In this document: piece after piece, positions 35,592-45,048 of the stretch
Layout of the letters: each line of letters begins with the position of its first letter
Numbering within the stretch: position 1 is the stretch's first letter
Source: Erythrobacter sp. YT30
GTDB lineage: Bacteria; Pseudomonadota; Alphaproteobacteria; Sphingomonadales; Sphingomonadaceae
Assembly (NCBI RefSeq): GCF_001542875.1
Contig: NZ_LMAF01000003.1
Coordinates: forward strand, 1 to 64,000
Direction of reading: 5' to 3'
Length of the DNA stretch: 64,000 bases
The notes under the pieces: model-generated
The model's database searches: none
Seen by the model: only the letters and a program-made list of their open reading frames with translations
What the model was told of the DNA's origin: nothing
Position numbers and translations under genes: made by a program

Positions 35592-36761
35592 ATGACTACA
35601 GCCTATATCGTTGATGCCGTTCGCACCGCAGGCGGCAGACGGGGAGGGCGCCTTGCCGGCGTGCATCCGGTGGACCTGTTGGCGAAGAGCCTCGATGCGG
35701 TCGTGGATCGCAGCGGCATTGATCCTAATGCAATCGACGATGTGGTGACCGGCTGCGTCAGCCAGGCTGGTGAACAGGCCATGCAAGTCGGGCGCATGGG
35801 CGTCCTCGCATCAAAGCTTCCGCAATCCACTCCGGCTGTGACGATTGATCGGCAGTGCGGTTCATCCCAGCAAGCGATCCAGTTCGCAGCGCAAGCCGTG
35901 ATGAGCGGAACGCAGGATGTTGTGATCGCCAGCGGCGTTGAGAGCATGACGCGCGTGCCGATGGGATCGAACGCGACGCTGCACATGAAGGAAGGGCTTG
36001 GCCACTACAAATCACCCGGCCTTGAAGAGAAGTTTCCCGGCATTCAGTTCAGCCAGTTCATGGGCGCTGAGATGATCGCCAAAAAGCACGGCATGACGAA
36101 GGATGAGCTCGATCAGTTTGCTCTCGAAAGCCATAAGAAAGCGATTGCCGCGACCGAAGCGGGCGCGTTCGAAAACGAAATCGTGCCCATTCAGATCGAA
36201 ACGCCTGAAGGCGAAGACACGCACACGGTCGATGAAGGCATCCGGTTTGATGCCACACTTGAAGGGATTGCGGGCGTAAAGCTGATCGATCCCAACGGCA
36301 TGGTCACCGCTGCATCAGCCAGCCAGATTTGCGATGGATCATCGGCTGTTCTGGTCGTGTCGGAAGAGGCTCTGAAACGCCACAATCTGACCCCGATGGC
36401 GCGCATCCACAATCTGACCGTTACCGCGGGCGATCCGGTCATCATGCTCGAAGAACCACTGTTCGCAACGGACAAGGCGCTCGAGAGGGCAGGCATGAAA
36501 ATGGCCGACATTGACCTCTATGAAGTCAACGAAGCCTTTGCTCCGGTCCCACTCGCATGGTTGAAGCACACTGGTGCTGATCCTGAAAAGCTGAACGTTC
36601 ATGGCGGCGCAATCGCGCTCGGCCACCCGCTGGGTGCTTCGGGTACGAAACTCATGGCGACGCTTGTCCACGCCCTTAAACGGCACGACAAGAAATATGG
36701 CCTCCAGACCATGTGCGAAGGCGGCGGCGTCGCCAACGTCACCATTGTTGAAAGCGTTTAA
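35592..36761 (+). CDS. Acetyl-CoA acetyltransferase (thiolase)
   Basis: Type II thiolase that condenses or cleaves acyl-CoAs, probably in fatty-acid beta-oxidation. Start at 35592 (MTTAYIVDAVRTAGG) has AAGGAA upstream; 389 residues, normal length. Catalytic Cys89 in DRQCGSSQQA, His345 in GGAIALGHPLGASG and Cys375 in MCEGGG. An SDR of the 3-hydroxyacyl-CoA dehydrogenase type follows by 30 nt, supporting a beta-oxidation role. Whether it prefers short or medium chains cannot be told. Confidence 0.94.
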   Translation: MTTAYIVDAVRTAGGRRGGRLAGVHPVDLLAKSLDAVVDRSGIDPNAIDDVVTGCVSQAGEQAMQVGRMGVLASKLPQSTPAVTIDRQCGSSQQAIQFAAQAVMSGTQDVVIASGVESMTRVPMGSNATLHMKEGLGHYKSPGLEEKFPGIQFSQFMGAEMIAKKHGMTKDELDQFALESHKKAIAATEAGAFENEIVPIQIETPEGEDTHTVDEGIRFDATLEGIAGVKLIDPNGMVTAASASQICDGSSAVLVVSEEALKRHNLTPMARIHNLTVTAGDPVIMLEEPLFATDKALERAGMKMADIDLYEVNEAFAPVPLAWLKHTGADPEKLNVHGGAIALGHPLGASGTKLMATLVHALKRHDKKYGLQTMCEGGGVANVTIVESV

Positions 36762-36791
36762 GAATACTCACGATCCAAGAGGAACACTGTA

Positions 36792-37577
36792 ATGGAAGTA
36801 TCTGCAAATACCCCCGCCGTCGTTACCGGCGGAGCCTCCGGTCTCGGCGCGGCCACTGCGCGCGCGATTGCTGCCAAAGGCGCCAAAGTCGCGATCTTCG
36901 ACATGAACGAGGAAAAGGGCAACGCGATGGCCGAAGAGCTCGGCGGCGTGTTCTGCAAAGTGAACGTCACCAGCGATGATGAAGTCGATGCAGGCTTTGC
37001 CAAGGCCCGTGAAGCACACGGGCAAGAGCGCATCCTCGTTAATTGTGCAGGCATCGGCAATGCGATCAAAACCGCCAGCCGCGACAAGCAAACGGGCGAG
37101 ATCAAGCACTTCCCGATCAGCGCTTTTGACTTTGTCATTCAGGTCAACCTGATCGGCACATTCCGCTGCATTGCCAAATCAGCCGCTGGCATGATGAGCC
37201 TTGACCCGTTGAACGATGAAGGCGCACGCGGCGCGATCGTCAACACGGCCTCGGTTGCGGCAGAAGACGGCCAAATGGGCCAAGCTGCGTATTCGGCGTC
37301 GAAAGGCGGCGTTGTCGGCATGACGCTTCCCATCGCGCGCGACCTGATGCGCGAAGGCATCCGCGTAAACACGATCCTTCCCGGCATTTTCAACACCCCG
37401 CTGATGAATGCAGCCCCGCCGCAAGTGAAAGAAGCGCTTGCCGCATCGGTCCCATTCCCCAAGCGTTTGGGTAACCCGGAAGAATACGCGAAGCTTGCAA
37501 TGTGCATGATCGAAACCGGATACTTCAACGGCGAAGACGTGCGGCTTGACGGCGCGATCCGGATGGCTCCGCGCTAA
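36792..37577 (+). CDS. SDR-family oxidoreductase, HSD17B10/3-hydroxyacyl-CoA dehydrogenase-like
   Basis: NAD(P)-dependent short-chain dehydrogenase of 261 residues. The nucleotide-binding [14 protein letters not shown] is at about 14-27, DMNEEKG suggests an NAD-preferring Asp, NCAG is at ~83, and the catalytic Ser/Tyr/Lys in [23 protein letters not shown]. The closing [10 protein letters not shown] is characteristic of the HSD10 group, which oxidises 2-methyl-3-hydroxybutyryl-CoA and related 3-hydroxyacyl-CoAs. It follows the thiolase by 30 nt, forming a likely two-gene operon ended by the terminator at 37597-37634. Confidence 0.92.
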   Translation: MEVSANTPAVVTGGASGLGAATARAIAAKGAKVAIFDMNEEKGNAMAEELGGVFCKVNVTSDDEVDAGFAKAREAHGQERILVNCAGIGNAIKTASRDKQTGEIKHFPISAFDFVIQVNLIGTFRCIAKSAAGMMSLDPLNDEGARGAIVNTASVAAEDGQMGQAAYSASKGGVVGMTLPIARDLMREGIRVNTILPGIFNTPLMNAAPPQVKEALAASVPFPKRLGNPEEYAKLAMCMIETGYFNGEDVRLDGAIRMAPR

Positions 37578-37596
37578 GACTGAAAAACCAAGTAGC

Positions 37597-37634
37597 AAAA
37601 GCCCCCGCTGTCATGGCGACAGCGGGGGCTTTTT
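37597..37634. terminator. Bidirectional terminator between convergent SDR genes
   Basis: GCCCCCGCTGTC (37601-37612) pairs with GACAGCGGGGGC (37618-37629), 5-nt loop, T-run to 37634 and an A-run to the left. It serves the plus-strand thiolase/SDR operon and the minus-strand SDR at 37651. Confidence 0.95.
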
Positions 37635-37650
37635 GCATTCGGGGATAATA

Positions 37651-38409
37651 TCAGAGGCCTTGGCCGCCTGAAATCTCGATGCGTTCGCCCGACATCCAAC
37701 GCATGTCATTGGAAAGGATCGCGGCTACCGCGTCGCCAATTTCTTCGGGAAGGCCGGGGCGACCCAGCGCTGTCATTGCAGACACGTGCGCATTGACTTC
37801 TGGATTGTCGCGAACCGCGCCGCCGCCAAAATCGGTTTCAATCGCGCCGGGTGCAATCGTGTTCACTCGAATACCGCGAGCGCCCAATTCCTTCGCCGCG
37901 TAACGCGCCATGACTTCGATTGCGCCTTTCATTGCAGCATAGGCGCCGTACCCTGGCAGTGCGAAACGGGCCAGGCCGGACGAAACGAAGAGGACCCGGC
38001 CGCCATCGGTGATCAAAGGCAGCATGCTCTGCGTCAATGCAAGCGGCGCGCGGACATGCAAGCGGTACATAGCGTCCAGCCCCGAAAGATCAGTGTCAGC
38101 AAGCTGAGCATAGTGCGCTGCGCCCGCATTGTTGACGAGGCCGCCAAGCGTGTCGCTGCCCAATTCGGCAAGCGCCGCTTTCACTTCGCCAGCAAAACTA
38201 TCGGTGTCGGTTGTCTCCGCATCGAAGGGTAGCATCACGACACGGCCGCCAAGCGCCTCGGCTTCCTTTGCGACATTTGCCGCTTCGTCTGCACTGCTTC
38301 TGTAGGTGCCGATCACATCGCGACCGCGGGACGCCAATGCGAGTGTCATTGCACGGCCAAGACCGCGGCTTGCACCAGTGATGAGGATGGGTTGGGTTGC
38401 GTTCGTCAT
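37651..38409 (-). CDS. SDR-family oxidoreductase, 3-oxoacyl-ACP reductase-like
   Basis: A 252-residue short-chain dehydrogenase. Start at 38409 (MTNATQPILITGASRGLGRAM) is marked by AAGGAG at good spacing. Cofactor motif TGASRGLGRAMTL at about 11-23, NNAG near 95, active-site Ser in LFVSSGLARFALPGYGAYAAMKG with Tyr/Lys spaced by three residues, and a C-terminal RIEISGGQGL. Arg/Ser-rich region after the first strand suggests NADP use. It is divergent from a LysR regulator, which probably controls it. Substrate unknown. Confidence 0.9.
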   Translation of the reverse strand: MTNATQPILITGASRGLGRAMTLALASRGRDVIGTYRSSADEAANVAKEAEALGGRVVMLPFDAETTDTDSFAGEVKAALAELGSDTLGGLVNNAGAAHYAQLADTDLSGLDAMYRLHVRAPLALTQSMLPLITDGGRVLFVSSGLARFALPGYGAYAAMKGAIEVMARYAAKELGARGIRVNTIAPGAIETDFGGGAVRDNPEVNAHVSAMTALGRPGLPEEIGDAVAAILSNDMRWMSGERIEISGGQGL

Positions 38410-38514
38410 CGTAATTCTCCTTGTGTGTGACCAGCCGCGCTGGCGATGCAGGAGATATGTAGCGATCATCTAAATGTCGGTAGACACATATTCTGCATTT
38501 GCTAATTGCGGAAT

Positions 38515-39414
38515 ATGCACGAAGATAGTCTCGATCAGATTTTCATCCGCGTCGTGGAGGCGGGAAGTCTGAGGTCGGTCGCGATGGAGCTTGGCATTGA
38601 TCCGTCTTCCGTCAGCCGAAAGGTGAGCGCATTGGAAGATCGCCTGCAGGCCAAACTGCTTCGCCGATCAACAAAGCGTTCTGTCCCAACCGAGGCGGGG
38701 CGCAGGTATTACGAGGGTGTGCGAAGGCTGCTTGACGAGCGGCTCGCTCTTGAATCCGACGTGGCGGGTTTGATCGATGAACCTCGCGGCCGCTTGCGCA
38801 TCGGTGCGTCGGTTGATTTTGGCGCTCGGTTTGTCGCGCCGGTGGTTGCGGGATTGCTGAACAGCGCGCCCGATCTCGACATTGAACTCGTGCTGGGAAG
38901 CAATTTTGAAAACCTGACCGAAGCTGGATTGGATGCAGTTGTCCGGATTGGGAGGCTGTCCGATTCCAGCTTGATCGCAAAGCGCATCGGGATTGTCCCC
39001 CGCGTGATTGTCGCTTCGGCGGAATATGGGGAGCGAAACGATCTGCCCCGCAGTCCTGAGCAACTCGCAAAACATCCGTTCGTTTTTTATCGCGGTGGTC
39101 AGCGCCGTCTGTCGATAGAACTTACCTGGAAGGACAAGCAGAAAACGATCGAAGTCACTGGCCGCGTCGCGGCGAACAGCGTGACGGCGATCCGGTCCTT
39201 GGTCTTGGGAGGTGCCGGCTTGCACCATGGACCGCTCTGGGCGTTTGAGGACGATATCGCAGATGGAAGGATGATCGCGGTTTTGCCCAAATGGGAATTG
39301 CACGCCTTCCCATTTTACGTGCTGTGGCCCCAATCAGATTTTTTGCCCGCCAAGGTTCGCGAATTTGCTGACCGCATGGCAAAAGCGGCTGCCAATGAAC
39401 CGTCGCTTCGCTGA
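38515..39414 (+). CDS. LysR-family transcriptional regulator
   Basis: About 299 residues. ATG at 38515 is chosen (MHEDSLDQIFIRVVEAG); a TTG 3 codons earlier is possible. N-terminal helix-turn-helix: SLRSVAMELGIDPSSVSRKVSALEDRL, linker RRYYEGVRRLLDERL, then an effector domain with the conserved GRLRIGASVDFGARFVAPVV. Close to the CrgA/DsdC-like LTTR group where the effector is a small organic molecule. The divergent SDR gene, separated by ~105 bp, is its probable target. Confidence 0.92.
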   Translation: MHEDSLDQIFIRVVEAGSLRSVAMELGIDPSSVSRKVSALEDRLQAKLLRRSTKRSVPTEAGRRYYEGVRRLLDERLALESDVAGLIDEPRGRLRIGASVDFGARFVAPVVAGLLNSAPDLDIELVLGSNFENLTEAGLDAVVRIGRLSDSSLIAKRIGIVPRVIVASAEYGERNDLPRSPEQLAKHPFVFYRGGQRRLSIELTWKDKQKTIEVTGRVAANSVTAIRSLVLGGAGLHHGPLWAFEDDIADGRMIAVLPKWELHAFPFYVLWPQSDFLPAKVREFADRMAKAAANEPSLR

Positions 39415-39548
39415 TCCATCCCGCTTTTCCGGGGAGAAGCCCTGCTGATTAAATGACCTATGCCAATGCGTTCGAAATTCGGTATCAAAAGCGATGACAG
39501 GCTGGTTCCAACCGGTAATCCTCGCAGAGAGAAACGTGAGACCAAACA

Positions 39549-40421
39549 ATGACTGACTACACCCAAATCCTCGTCGACAAGGCGAATGGCATCGCCACCA
39601 TCACTCTCAATCGTCCGGAGAAAATGAACGCATACACCCGGACGATGGGTGCAGAGATCATCGCGGCGATGGATGATATCGATGCGGATGATGATGTTCG
39701 CGCGGTGATCTTTACCGGCGCGGGGGAGAAGGCATTTTGTGCTGGTGCGGATTTGACGCCAGAGGGCGGTGGGCAGGTTTTTTCTGACGCCGCGCAGGTC
39801 GATGATTTGTCCGATGAACGGGTCCGCGATGGGGGCGGTTTGCTCACCTTGCGGCTGTTTGAAAGCAAGAAGCCGCTCATTTCTGCGTGTAATGGCGTCG
39901 CTGTTGGAGTGGGCGCGACGATGCAGCTGGCGATGGATATTCGCCTCGCTGCGTCCCATGCGCGTTTCGGTTTTGTCTTCGCGCGGCGCGGGATCGTACC
40001 AGAGGCAGCGTCGAGCTGGTTCCTGCCTCGCATTGTCGGGATCAGCCAGGCACTCGAATGGTGTTATTCAGGGCGCGTGTTCGATGCGGAAGAAGCGAAA
40101 GCTGGCGGGTTGATCAAAGCCGTGCATCATCCCGAGGAGCTCATCTTCGCAGCCCAAACGCTCGCACGGGAGATCGCCGACAACACCTCTGCAATCTCCG
40201 TTGCGATGACGCGGGCGATGATGTGGCGTTTGATGAGCACCGATCACCCGATGGAAGCGCACAAGATCGATAGCCGGGCAATCTACAAATTGTCGCGCGG
40301 CAAAGATGCGCAGGAAGGCATTGCGAGCTTCCTTGAAAAGCGCAATCCGGTCTATCCCGGCAAAGTCAGCGAAGACATGCCAGATTTCTACCCCTGGTGG
40401 CCCGAAGCGAAATACGAATAA
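39549..40421 (+). CDS. Enoyl-CoA hydratase/isomerase
   Basis: Crotonase-family enzyme of 290 residues, acting on 2-enoyl-CoAs. Features: ITLNRPEKMNAY at the N-terminus, AFCAGADL (oxyanion hole region), then NGVAVGVGATMQLAMDIRLA, and RGIVPEAASSWFLPRIVG with the Glu that is commonly catalytic. A ~30-residue insertion around residues 75-95 (after GADLTPEGG) is longer than in mitochondrial ECH but common in actinobacterial and sphingomonad paralogues. It overlaps in context with the MarR gene downstream (11 nt gap). Confidence 0.92.
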   Translation: MTDYTQILVDKANGIATITLNRPEKMNAYTRTMGAEIIAAMDDIDADDDVRAVIFTGAGEKAFCAGADLTPEGGGQVFSDAAQVDDLSDERVRDGGGLLTLRLFESKKPLISACNGVAVGVGATMQLAMDIRLAASHARFGFVFARRGIVPEAASSWFLPRIVGISQALEWCYSGRVFDAEEAKAGGLIKAVHHPEELIFAAQTLAREIADNTSAISVAMTRAMMWRLMSTDHPMEAHKIDSRAIYKLSRGKDAQEGIASFLEKRNPVYPGKVSEDMPDFYPWWPEAKYE

Positions 40422-40432
40422 GCGAGATCCGA

Positions 40433-40927
40433 GTGAGCGACAGTTTGAACAAATCCGCATCCAAGCCGGAAAACGGGCAGCTTGAAGACTTCATGCCCTA
40501 TCAGCTGTCGGTCACGTCAAACGCGGTTAGCGCCGTTATCGCAGAGCGTTACCGCAACCGATTTGCACTGAAGATCCCGGAATGGCGGATCATGGCGGTT
40601 CTGGGCAATCGCCATGAAACGCGGGTGGGGGTGACCCAGCGCGAGCTCACTGAAGTCACCTTGATGGATAAGGTCGCCGTCAATCGCGCTTGCAAAGTGT
40701 TGGAGGATCGCGGGCTTATTGAACGGCTTCCCAATGTGGAGGATGGCCGGTCGCATCTTTTGGCGCTTACCGCAGAGGGCAGGGGCATTCATCTTGAAGT
40801 GATGCCTTTGGCGCAAGCGATAGAGCGTGAATTGATGGCAGCGCTGGAACCCGATGAAAGGGAAGCATTCCGCGCCATGCTTGAACGGCTGCGACAACGA
40901 GCCGGGGCGCTCGCGCAAAACGGATAA
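40433..40927 (+). CDS. MarR-family transcriptional regulator
   Basis: A winged-helix repressor. The GTG at 40433 (MSDSLNKSASKPENG) is chosen so it does not overlap the enoyl-CoA hydratase gene; an ATG at 40397 would overlap it by 25 nt. About 164 residues. Core: IPEWRIMAVLGNRH, then the recognition helix in LMDKVAVNRACKVLEDRGLIERLPNVEDGRSHLLALTAEG. This is the typical MarR wing. It lies directly behind the enoyl-CoA hydratase, so it may sense an acyl-CoA or aromatic acid that the pathway handles; that is inferred. Confidence 0.9.
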   Translation: MSDSLNKSASKPENGQLEDFMPYQLSVTSNAVSAVIAERYRNRFALKIPEWRIMAVLGNRHETRVGVTQRELTEVTLMDKVAVNRACKVLEDRGLIERLPNVEDGRSHLLALTAEGRGIHLEVMPLAQAIERELMAALEPDEREAFRAMLERLRQRAGALAQNG

Positions 40928-40930
40928 CGA

Positions 40931-40968
40931 AAAAGGGCCGGCGTTGATGCGCCGGCCCTTTTGTTTTT
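40931..40968. terminator. Bidirectional terminator between marR and the tad operon
   Basis: AAAAGGGCCGGCG (40931-40943) pairs with CGCCGGCCCTTTT (40950-40962), followed by a G then a long T-run to 40968. It serves the MarR gene (plus) and the end of tadC (minus, A-run at 40930). Confidence 0.92.
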
Positions 40969-40986
40969 TGCGGTGTCGGTTGCTCG

Positions 40987-41985
40987 CTATTTGATGAGAG
41001 CATCCGAGATGTCACAGGCCGCCGGTCCAAGGATCACGATGAACAGGACGGGCAGAATGAACATGATCAGCGGAATGGTCATAATCGCAGGCAGACGCGC
41101 GGCTTTTTCTTCAGCGCGCATCATGCGCTCGTTCCGGAATTCAGCCGACAGGACGCGCAGGGCAGAAGCCAGCGGCGTACCATAGCGTTCGGTCTGGACC
41201 ATGGTGGTCACCACGCCTTTAACCGCCTCGAGATCGACCCGGTAGGCAAGGTTGTCGAACGCCATTTTCCGTTCCGAAAGGAAGGATAGCTCAATCGCGG
41301 TAAGCGCGAATTCATCGCCCAATTCGGGGTACGCGCGGCCCAGTTCCTTTGCGACGCGGTTGAACGCGGCATCAACGGTAAGACCAGCCTCGGCACAGAT
41401 CACGAGCAGATCGAGCGCGTCTGGAAGGCCGCGTTGAATTTCAAGCGTGCGCTTTGAAGCCTTGTTGCTGAGGTACAGCTCAGGGCCTTTGTATCCGAGG
41501 AAAACCAGAGCAGCGAAGCCGAACAGCTTCTTCATTGAGCCATCGCCGAATTCGAAGAAATCGACCCAGTAAAAGAGCACAAAGCCGATAAGGCCGAACA
41601 CGATTGGCAGAATCGCGCGCAAACCGATGATGATGACCGCGAGTTCCTTATTGCGGAAACCGGCATGGGCCAGTTTTTGCTGAACTTCTTCGATCTGGCT
41701 CTGCTGGAGAACATTCATTTTCCCCAGGCTGTCTTTGACCTTGTCGGTCGTATCGGATTTGCGAACCAGGCTTGCGCGTTTCTTCGCAGAACTCGTCACG
41801 ATGCCAGCTTTGAGCTGTTCGCGGCGTTCGTTCAGCGATTTGACGCGCTTTGCCATCGGGTCCTTGATCGTGACCGCAGCGTAAATCGCCATGACCACGG
41901 CAAAGGCCGCCAAACCGGCAAGGATGGTGCCGATAAGGATGACATCAAAGCCAAGAATTGTTGGGCCGGCTGGTTGTTCAAGCAT
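40987..41985 (-). CDS. tadC: Tad pilus inner-membrane protein TadC
   Basis: Platform protein of the Tad/Flp type IVc pilus, working with TadB and the ATPase to assemble or retract the pilus. It has 332 residues of the type II secretion F family: an N-terminal membrane helix at about 15-37, a long cytoplasmic part with QRGLPDALDLLVICAEAGLTVDAAFNRVA, and two C-terminal helices around LPAIMTIPLIMFILPVLFIVIL. It follows tadB by 17 nt. It is the last tad gene in this window; tadD is absent. Confidence 0.95.
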   Translation of the reverse strand: MLEQPAGPTILGFDVILIGTILAGLAAFAVVMAIYAAVTIKDPMAKRVKSLNERREQLKAGIVTSSAKKRASLVRKSDTTDKVKDSLGKMNVLQQSQIEEVQQKLAHAGFRNKELAVIIIGLRAILPIVFGLIGFVLFYWVDFFEFGDGSMKKLFGFAALVFLGYKGPELYLSNKASKRTLEIQRGLPDALDLLVICAEAGLTVDAAFNRVAKELGRAYPELGDEFALTAIELSFLSERKMAFDNLAYRVDLEAVKGVVTTMVQTERYGTPLASALRVLSAEFRNERMMRAEEKAARLPAIMTIPLIMFILPVLFIVILGPAACDISDALIK

Positions 41986-42002
41986 GATATTCTAGCCCCG
42001 GC

Positions 42003-42974
42003 TCAAATTTCGAAACTGACCATTTTGGCCATGATGAAGACACCGATGCCCATCCAGACCAAGCCGCCAAGGCCGGCCACGATCAGGCGATCTTCGTAGA
42101 AGAATCCGCCGATGTAATCGGGATTGATCCAGTAGATCAGGCCAAACACGATGAAGGGGAGCGAGCCCACGATGTAGGCAGACGCCTTTGATTCAGAGCT
42201 CATCGCCTTGATCTTCAGCTTCATCTGCGAACGCTTGCGAAGCACGTCGGCAAGGTTCGACAGAGTCTCAGCCAGGTTACCACCTGTCTCGCGCTGAATG
42301 GCGAGCGTGATGCAGAAGAAGTTGAATTCAGGAATGCCGAGACGATCTGCGGTCTCCTGAAGCGAATCTTCCATTGTTTTACCGATCTTGATGCGCTCAA
42401 CGATGCCTTTGAATTCGACGCCGACCGGGCCCGGAATTTCCTGTGCGACAACCGACAGGGTTTCCGTAACAGGCAGACCGGAGCGAAGGCCGCGAACAAG
42501 CAATTCAATGCCGTCGGGAAACTTCGAGTTGAACTGGTTCGTACGCTTGCCGATCATGAAGCCGACTACGAAGTGCGGGATCAGAGCGCCGAGAAACAGG
42601 CCAACACCAGCAGCAAGAAGCAGAGCGCCCGATTGGATAAAGATCAGCACGCCGAAGACGAGCGCGATGCCAAGCGATGTGTAGATGTACTGCGACACGG
42701 TCCAGGCTTTGCCTGTGCGATCCAGCCGCATGGCGAGTGCTTCAGTGCGCGAGCCAGATCCGGCAACCTGATAGGTTTTGGGCTTGCGCTGCGCGATCGC
42801 CTTTTTCAGCTGCGATTCCACTTTGGCATCGGTGCTGTCGGAGTGGCGATAATTGATCGCTTCCAAGCGGCGTTTCTGCGCTTTACCCGCGCCAGAACCG
42901 CTGACGAGCAGATAGCCGCCCACCAGGATGGCAAAGATCACAAGCGTGATGATCAGGGTCTCAAAGACGTCCAT
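42003..42974 (-). CDS. tadB: Tad pilus inner-membrane protein TadB
   Basis: Second platform component of the Tad machine, 323 residues. Membrane helix at about 8-27, then a basic segment and a type II secretion F domain with KFPDGIELLVRGLRSGLPVTETLSVVAQEIPGPVG, and C-terminal helices around YIVGSLPFIVFGLIYWINPDY. AGGA precedes its ATG by ~9 nt. In most Tad loci the CpaF ATPase gene comes immediately before tadB, but here CpaE lies only 119 bp upstream with no room for it. Confidence 0.95.
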   Translation of the reverse strand: MDVFETLIITLVIFAILVGGYLLVSGSGAGKAQKRRLEAINYRHSDSTDAKVESQLKKAIAQRKPKTYQVAGSGSRTEALAMRLDRTGKAWTVSQYIYTSLGIALVFGVLIFIQSGALLLAAGVGLFLGALIPHFVVGFMIGKRTNQFNSKFPDGIELLVRGLRSGLPVTETLSVVAQEIPGPVGVEFKGIVERIKIGKTMEDSLQETADRLGIPEFNFFCITLAIQRETGGNLAETLSNLADVLRKRSQMKLKIKAMSSESKASAYIVGSLPFIVFGLIYWINPDYIGGFFYEDRLIVAGLGGLVWMGIGVFIMAKMVSFEI

Positions 42975-43093
42975 AATGAATTGTCCTGCCGTATCCCTAT
43001 CGTTGGTTGGCTATGGGCAAAGCGCGACTGGCCCCACCCACGTTTGAGGATTGCGGCCACGTGCCTGCCGGCACGCGGCCACATCCCCTGTTC
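42975..43093. other. Gap where cpaF would be expected
   Basis: Only 119 bp separates cpaE from tadB. It contains a hairpin-forming run (GCGGCCACGTGCC/GGCACGCGGCC around 43052-43080) and no gene fragment of CpaF that I can identify. No T-run follows it on the minus strand, so it may be an attenuator or an mRNA stability element. Confidence 0.55.
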
Positions 43094-44377
43094 TTATTCA
43101 GCCGGTTCTTCGGCTTGCGACTTGTCTTTCTTTGCGAGGAGAGATTTGAAATCGAAGCCGCCGAGGAGGGATTTCTTCTCTTCGGTGATCGATTCCAGAT
43201 CTTCTTCGCTGGCGCCCATGACGCGTTCCGCAAGCTGCTTGATCGTTGCAGATGCCTTGCTTGATGCGTTCGCTTCGACGAACACCTGGCCAAGCTTGGC
43301 TGCGTTCGATGCCGCTTTCACATCATAAGGAATGGCAAAGTCGATCTTGCGTTCGATCGATGCTTCGAAATCGGCTTTGCTGATTTCGGCAACGCTCGGC
43401 TGCACCTTGTTTGCAACGATCATCGGATGCGCATGGGCTGCATTGGCTTTGAGCCAGGACAGGATGCGGATCGTGTCGCGTGCAGATGCCAATGTGAGTT
43501 CGCAAGTCACAAGGACGAGGTTCACGTCAGCCAGCAGATGCGGGAAGTTGATCAGCATGTTGCGCGGCAGGTCGATAACGGTCATTTCGAAAGCCTGACG
43601 GAATTCTTCCTCAAGCTGCACGAATGCCGAACCATCGGTCATCAGCGGTTGGCTGATGGGCGCTTCGGCTGACAGGATCGACAGATTGTCGTTCGCACGG
43701 ATCATAGCGCGTTCGATAAACAGGCCGTCGATACGGCTTGGGTTATCAATCGCGTCGGTAAGACCACGGCCGGGCTCAAGATCAAGCGCGAGCGCGCCAG
43801 TGCCAAAGTGCACGTCAAGATCGAGAAGGGCAGTGGGTGACTGGTGGTGATCACTGAACAGCCACGCAAGCGATGTCGCAAGCGTCGATGCGCCCACGCC
43901 GCCACGTGTGCCCACAACCGCGGTGGAGATGTGGCGTTTTACCGCTTCGCCTTCGCCTGACTTGGGCGAATTGAAAACGGCCAGAGCCTGATTTAGCGAA
44001 TCGTGCACTTGCTGTGCCGACAATGGCTTCAGCAGGTAATCGTGGATGCCGCTCGAAAGCAGATCGCGATAGAGGCGCACGTCGTTGACCTGGCCAATCG
44101 CAATCACGACGGTGCCTGGTTCGCAAACTTCGGCCAAAGCGTTGATATCGTTGAGCGGATCGCCGCTCTCCGACAGGTCAACAACCAGAATGGCAGGGCT
44201 CGCGCTAACCGAAAGCGACTGCACCGCGTTGCGCAGGCCGCCTTTGTTGCACTTTTCCGGCTGCCAGCCCATTTCGATGACGACAGGGCGCAGAACGTCC
44301 AGCGCAGCATCGTCGCAGATATAGGCCGCGAACGGATCGCGATTGCCGGGAAGACCTGATTTCCATGGAGCATTCAT
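43094..44377 (-). CDS. cpaE: Tad pilus localisation protein CpaE/TadZ
   Basis: Polar localiser of the Tad machine, 427 residues. The N-terminal ~130 residues form a receiver-like domain (VVIEMGWQPEKC, AILVVDLSESGDP, YLLKPLSAQQVHDSL). The C-terminal part is a MinD/ParA-like ATPase fold (VGTRGGVGASTLATSLAWLFSD) in which the deviant Walker A lacks the usual signature Lys at KGG, as is typical of TadZ. The C-terminal 40 residues are charged. It starts 3 nt after cpaD and is followed by the 119-bp gap. Confidence 0.92.
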   Translation of the reverse strand: MNAPWKSGLPGNRDPFAAYICDDAALDVLRPVVIEMGWQPEKCNKGGLRNAVQSLSVSASPAILVVDLSESGDPLNDINALAEVCEPGTVVIAIGQVNDVRLYRDLLSSGIHDYLLKPLSAQQVHDSLNQALAVFNSPKSGEGEAVKRHISTAVVGTRGGVGASTLATSLAWLFSDHHQSPTALLDLDVHFGTGALALDLEPGRGLTDAIDNPSRIDGLFIERAMIRANDNLSILSAEAPISQPLMTDGSAFVQLEEEFRQAFEMTVIDLPRNMLINFPHLLADVNLVLVTCELTLASARDTIRILSWLKANAAHAHPMIVANKVQPSVAEISKADFEASIERKIDFAIPYDVKAASNAAKLGQVFVEANASSKASATIKQLAERVMGASEEDLESITEEKKSLLGGFDFKSLLAKKDKSQAEEPAE

Positions 44378-44380
44378 GAC

Positions 44381-45031
44381 TTAGTTTCCTCCGGCTTCTG
44401 CGTTTTGAAGGCCGCCCGAGCCAGTCGGTTCGGCTTCACGAAATGTGGTGATTGCTTTGTTCGAAGTGGCGACAAGCGTTTCGCTCGAACCCGTTTGACC
44501 TTCGAGCAAGTCTTCCGGGTTGGCGACCATCGCAGCAAGGTTGCTGTTGATGCCGCAGCCATAGCCGGGGCTGGTCGCGTTCGCGTAATTCATGTCTGAC
44601 TTTGCAGACCAATCTGGGCAACCAGGGACCGATGCAGTCGAACGCGTGATGACGACGCGTGCAGCGCCTGGCTCAAGAAATCCAGACGTTGAAGGCGCAG
44701 TGGCATTCACGATCAGACCATAGCGGCCTGCAAGATCGTTGACCGCACTTGCCACCGCCGGGTTCTGGCCCGGGTCTTCGATGGTGATGCGATCACCATA
44801 ACGAAGATCCATGGCTTCGAACCAACCGTTCAGACGTTGCTGTTCGGTGATTGGCAGACCCGAAGCGTTGGTACGCACGTCGAGAGTGAAATTGCTCCGC
44901 TCAACAACGGGCTGCTTTTCACTGTAAACCGTGGTGTTGGTCGGCATGCCGCCGCATCCAGCAAGACCCAGCGAAAGGGCGAGTGCGAGTGCGGGCGCTG
45001 CCGCAATTTTGTTTCTCTTTGTGTGAGACAT
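44381..45031 (-). CDS. cpaD: CpaD-family Tad pilus lipoprotein
   Basis: Outer-membrane associated lipoprotein that supports the CpaC secretin, 216 residues. Lipoprotein signal peptide LALALSLGLAGCGG, lipobox Cys at about residue 26. CpaD family features: NWYFTLDVRT-like start with RSNFTLDVRTNASGLP, QQRLNGWFEAMDLRYGDRITI, the VTRSTASVPGCPDWS segment, then SPGYGCGINSNLAAMVANPEDL with paired Cys. Its ATG is 17 nt from the cpaC stop. It is needed for pilus export through the outer membrane. Confidence 0.92.
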   Translation of the reverse strand: MSHTKRNKIAAAPALALALSLGLAGCGGMPTNTTVYSEKQPVVERSNFTLDVRTNASGLPITEQQRLNGWFEAMDLRYGDRITIEDPGQNPAVASAVNDLAGRYGLIVNATAPSTSGFLEPGAARVVITRSTASVPGCPDWSAKSDMNYANATSPGYGCGINSNLAAMVANPEDLLEGQTGSSETLVATSNKAITTFREAEPTGSGGLQNAEAGGN

Positions 45032-45048
45032 CGTACTTTCCCTTTTCC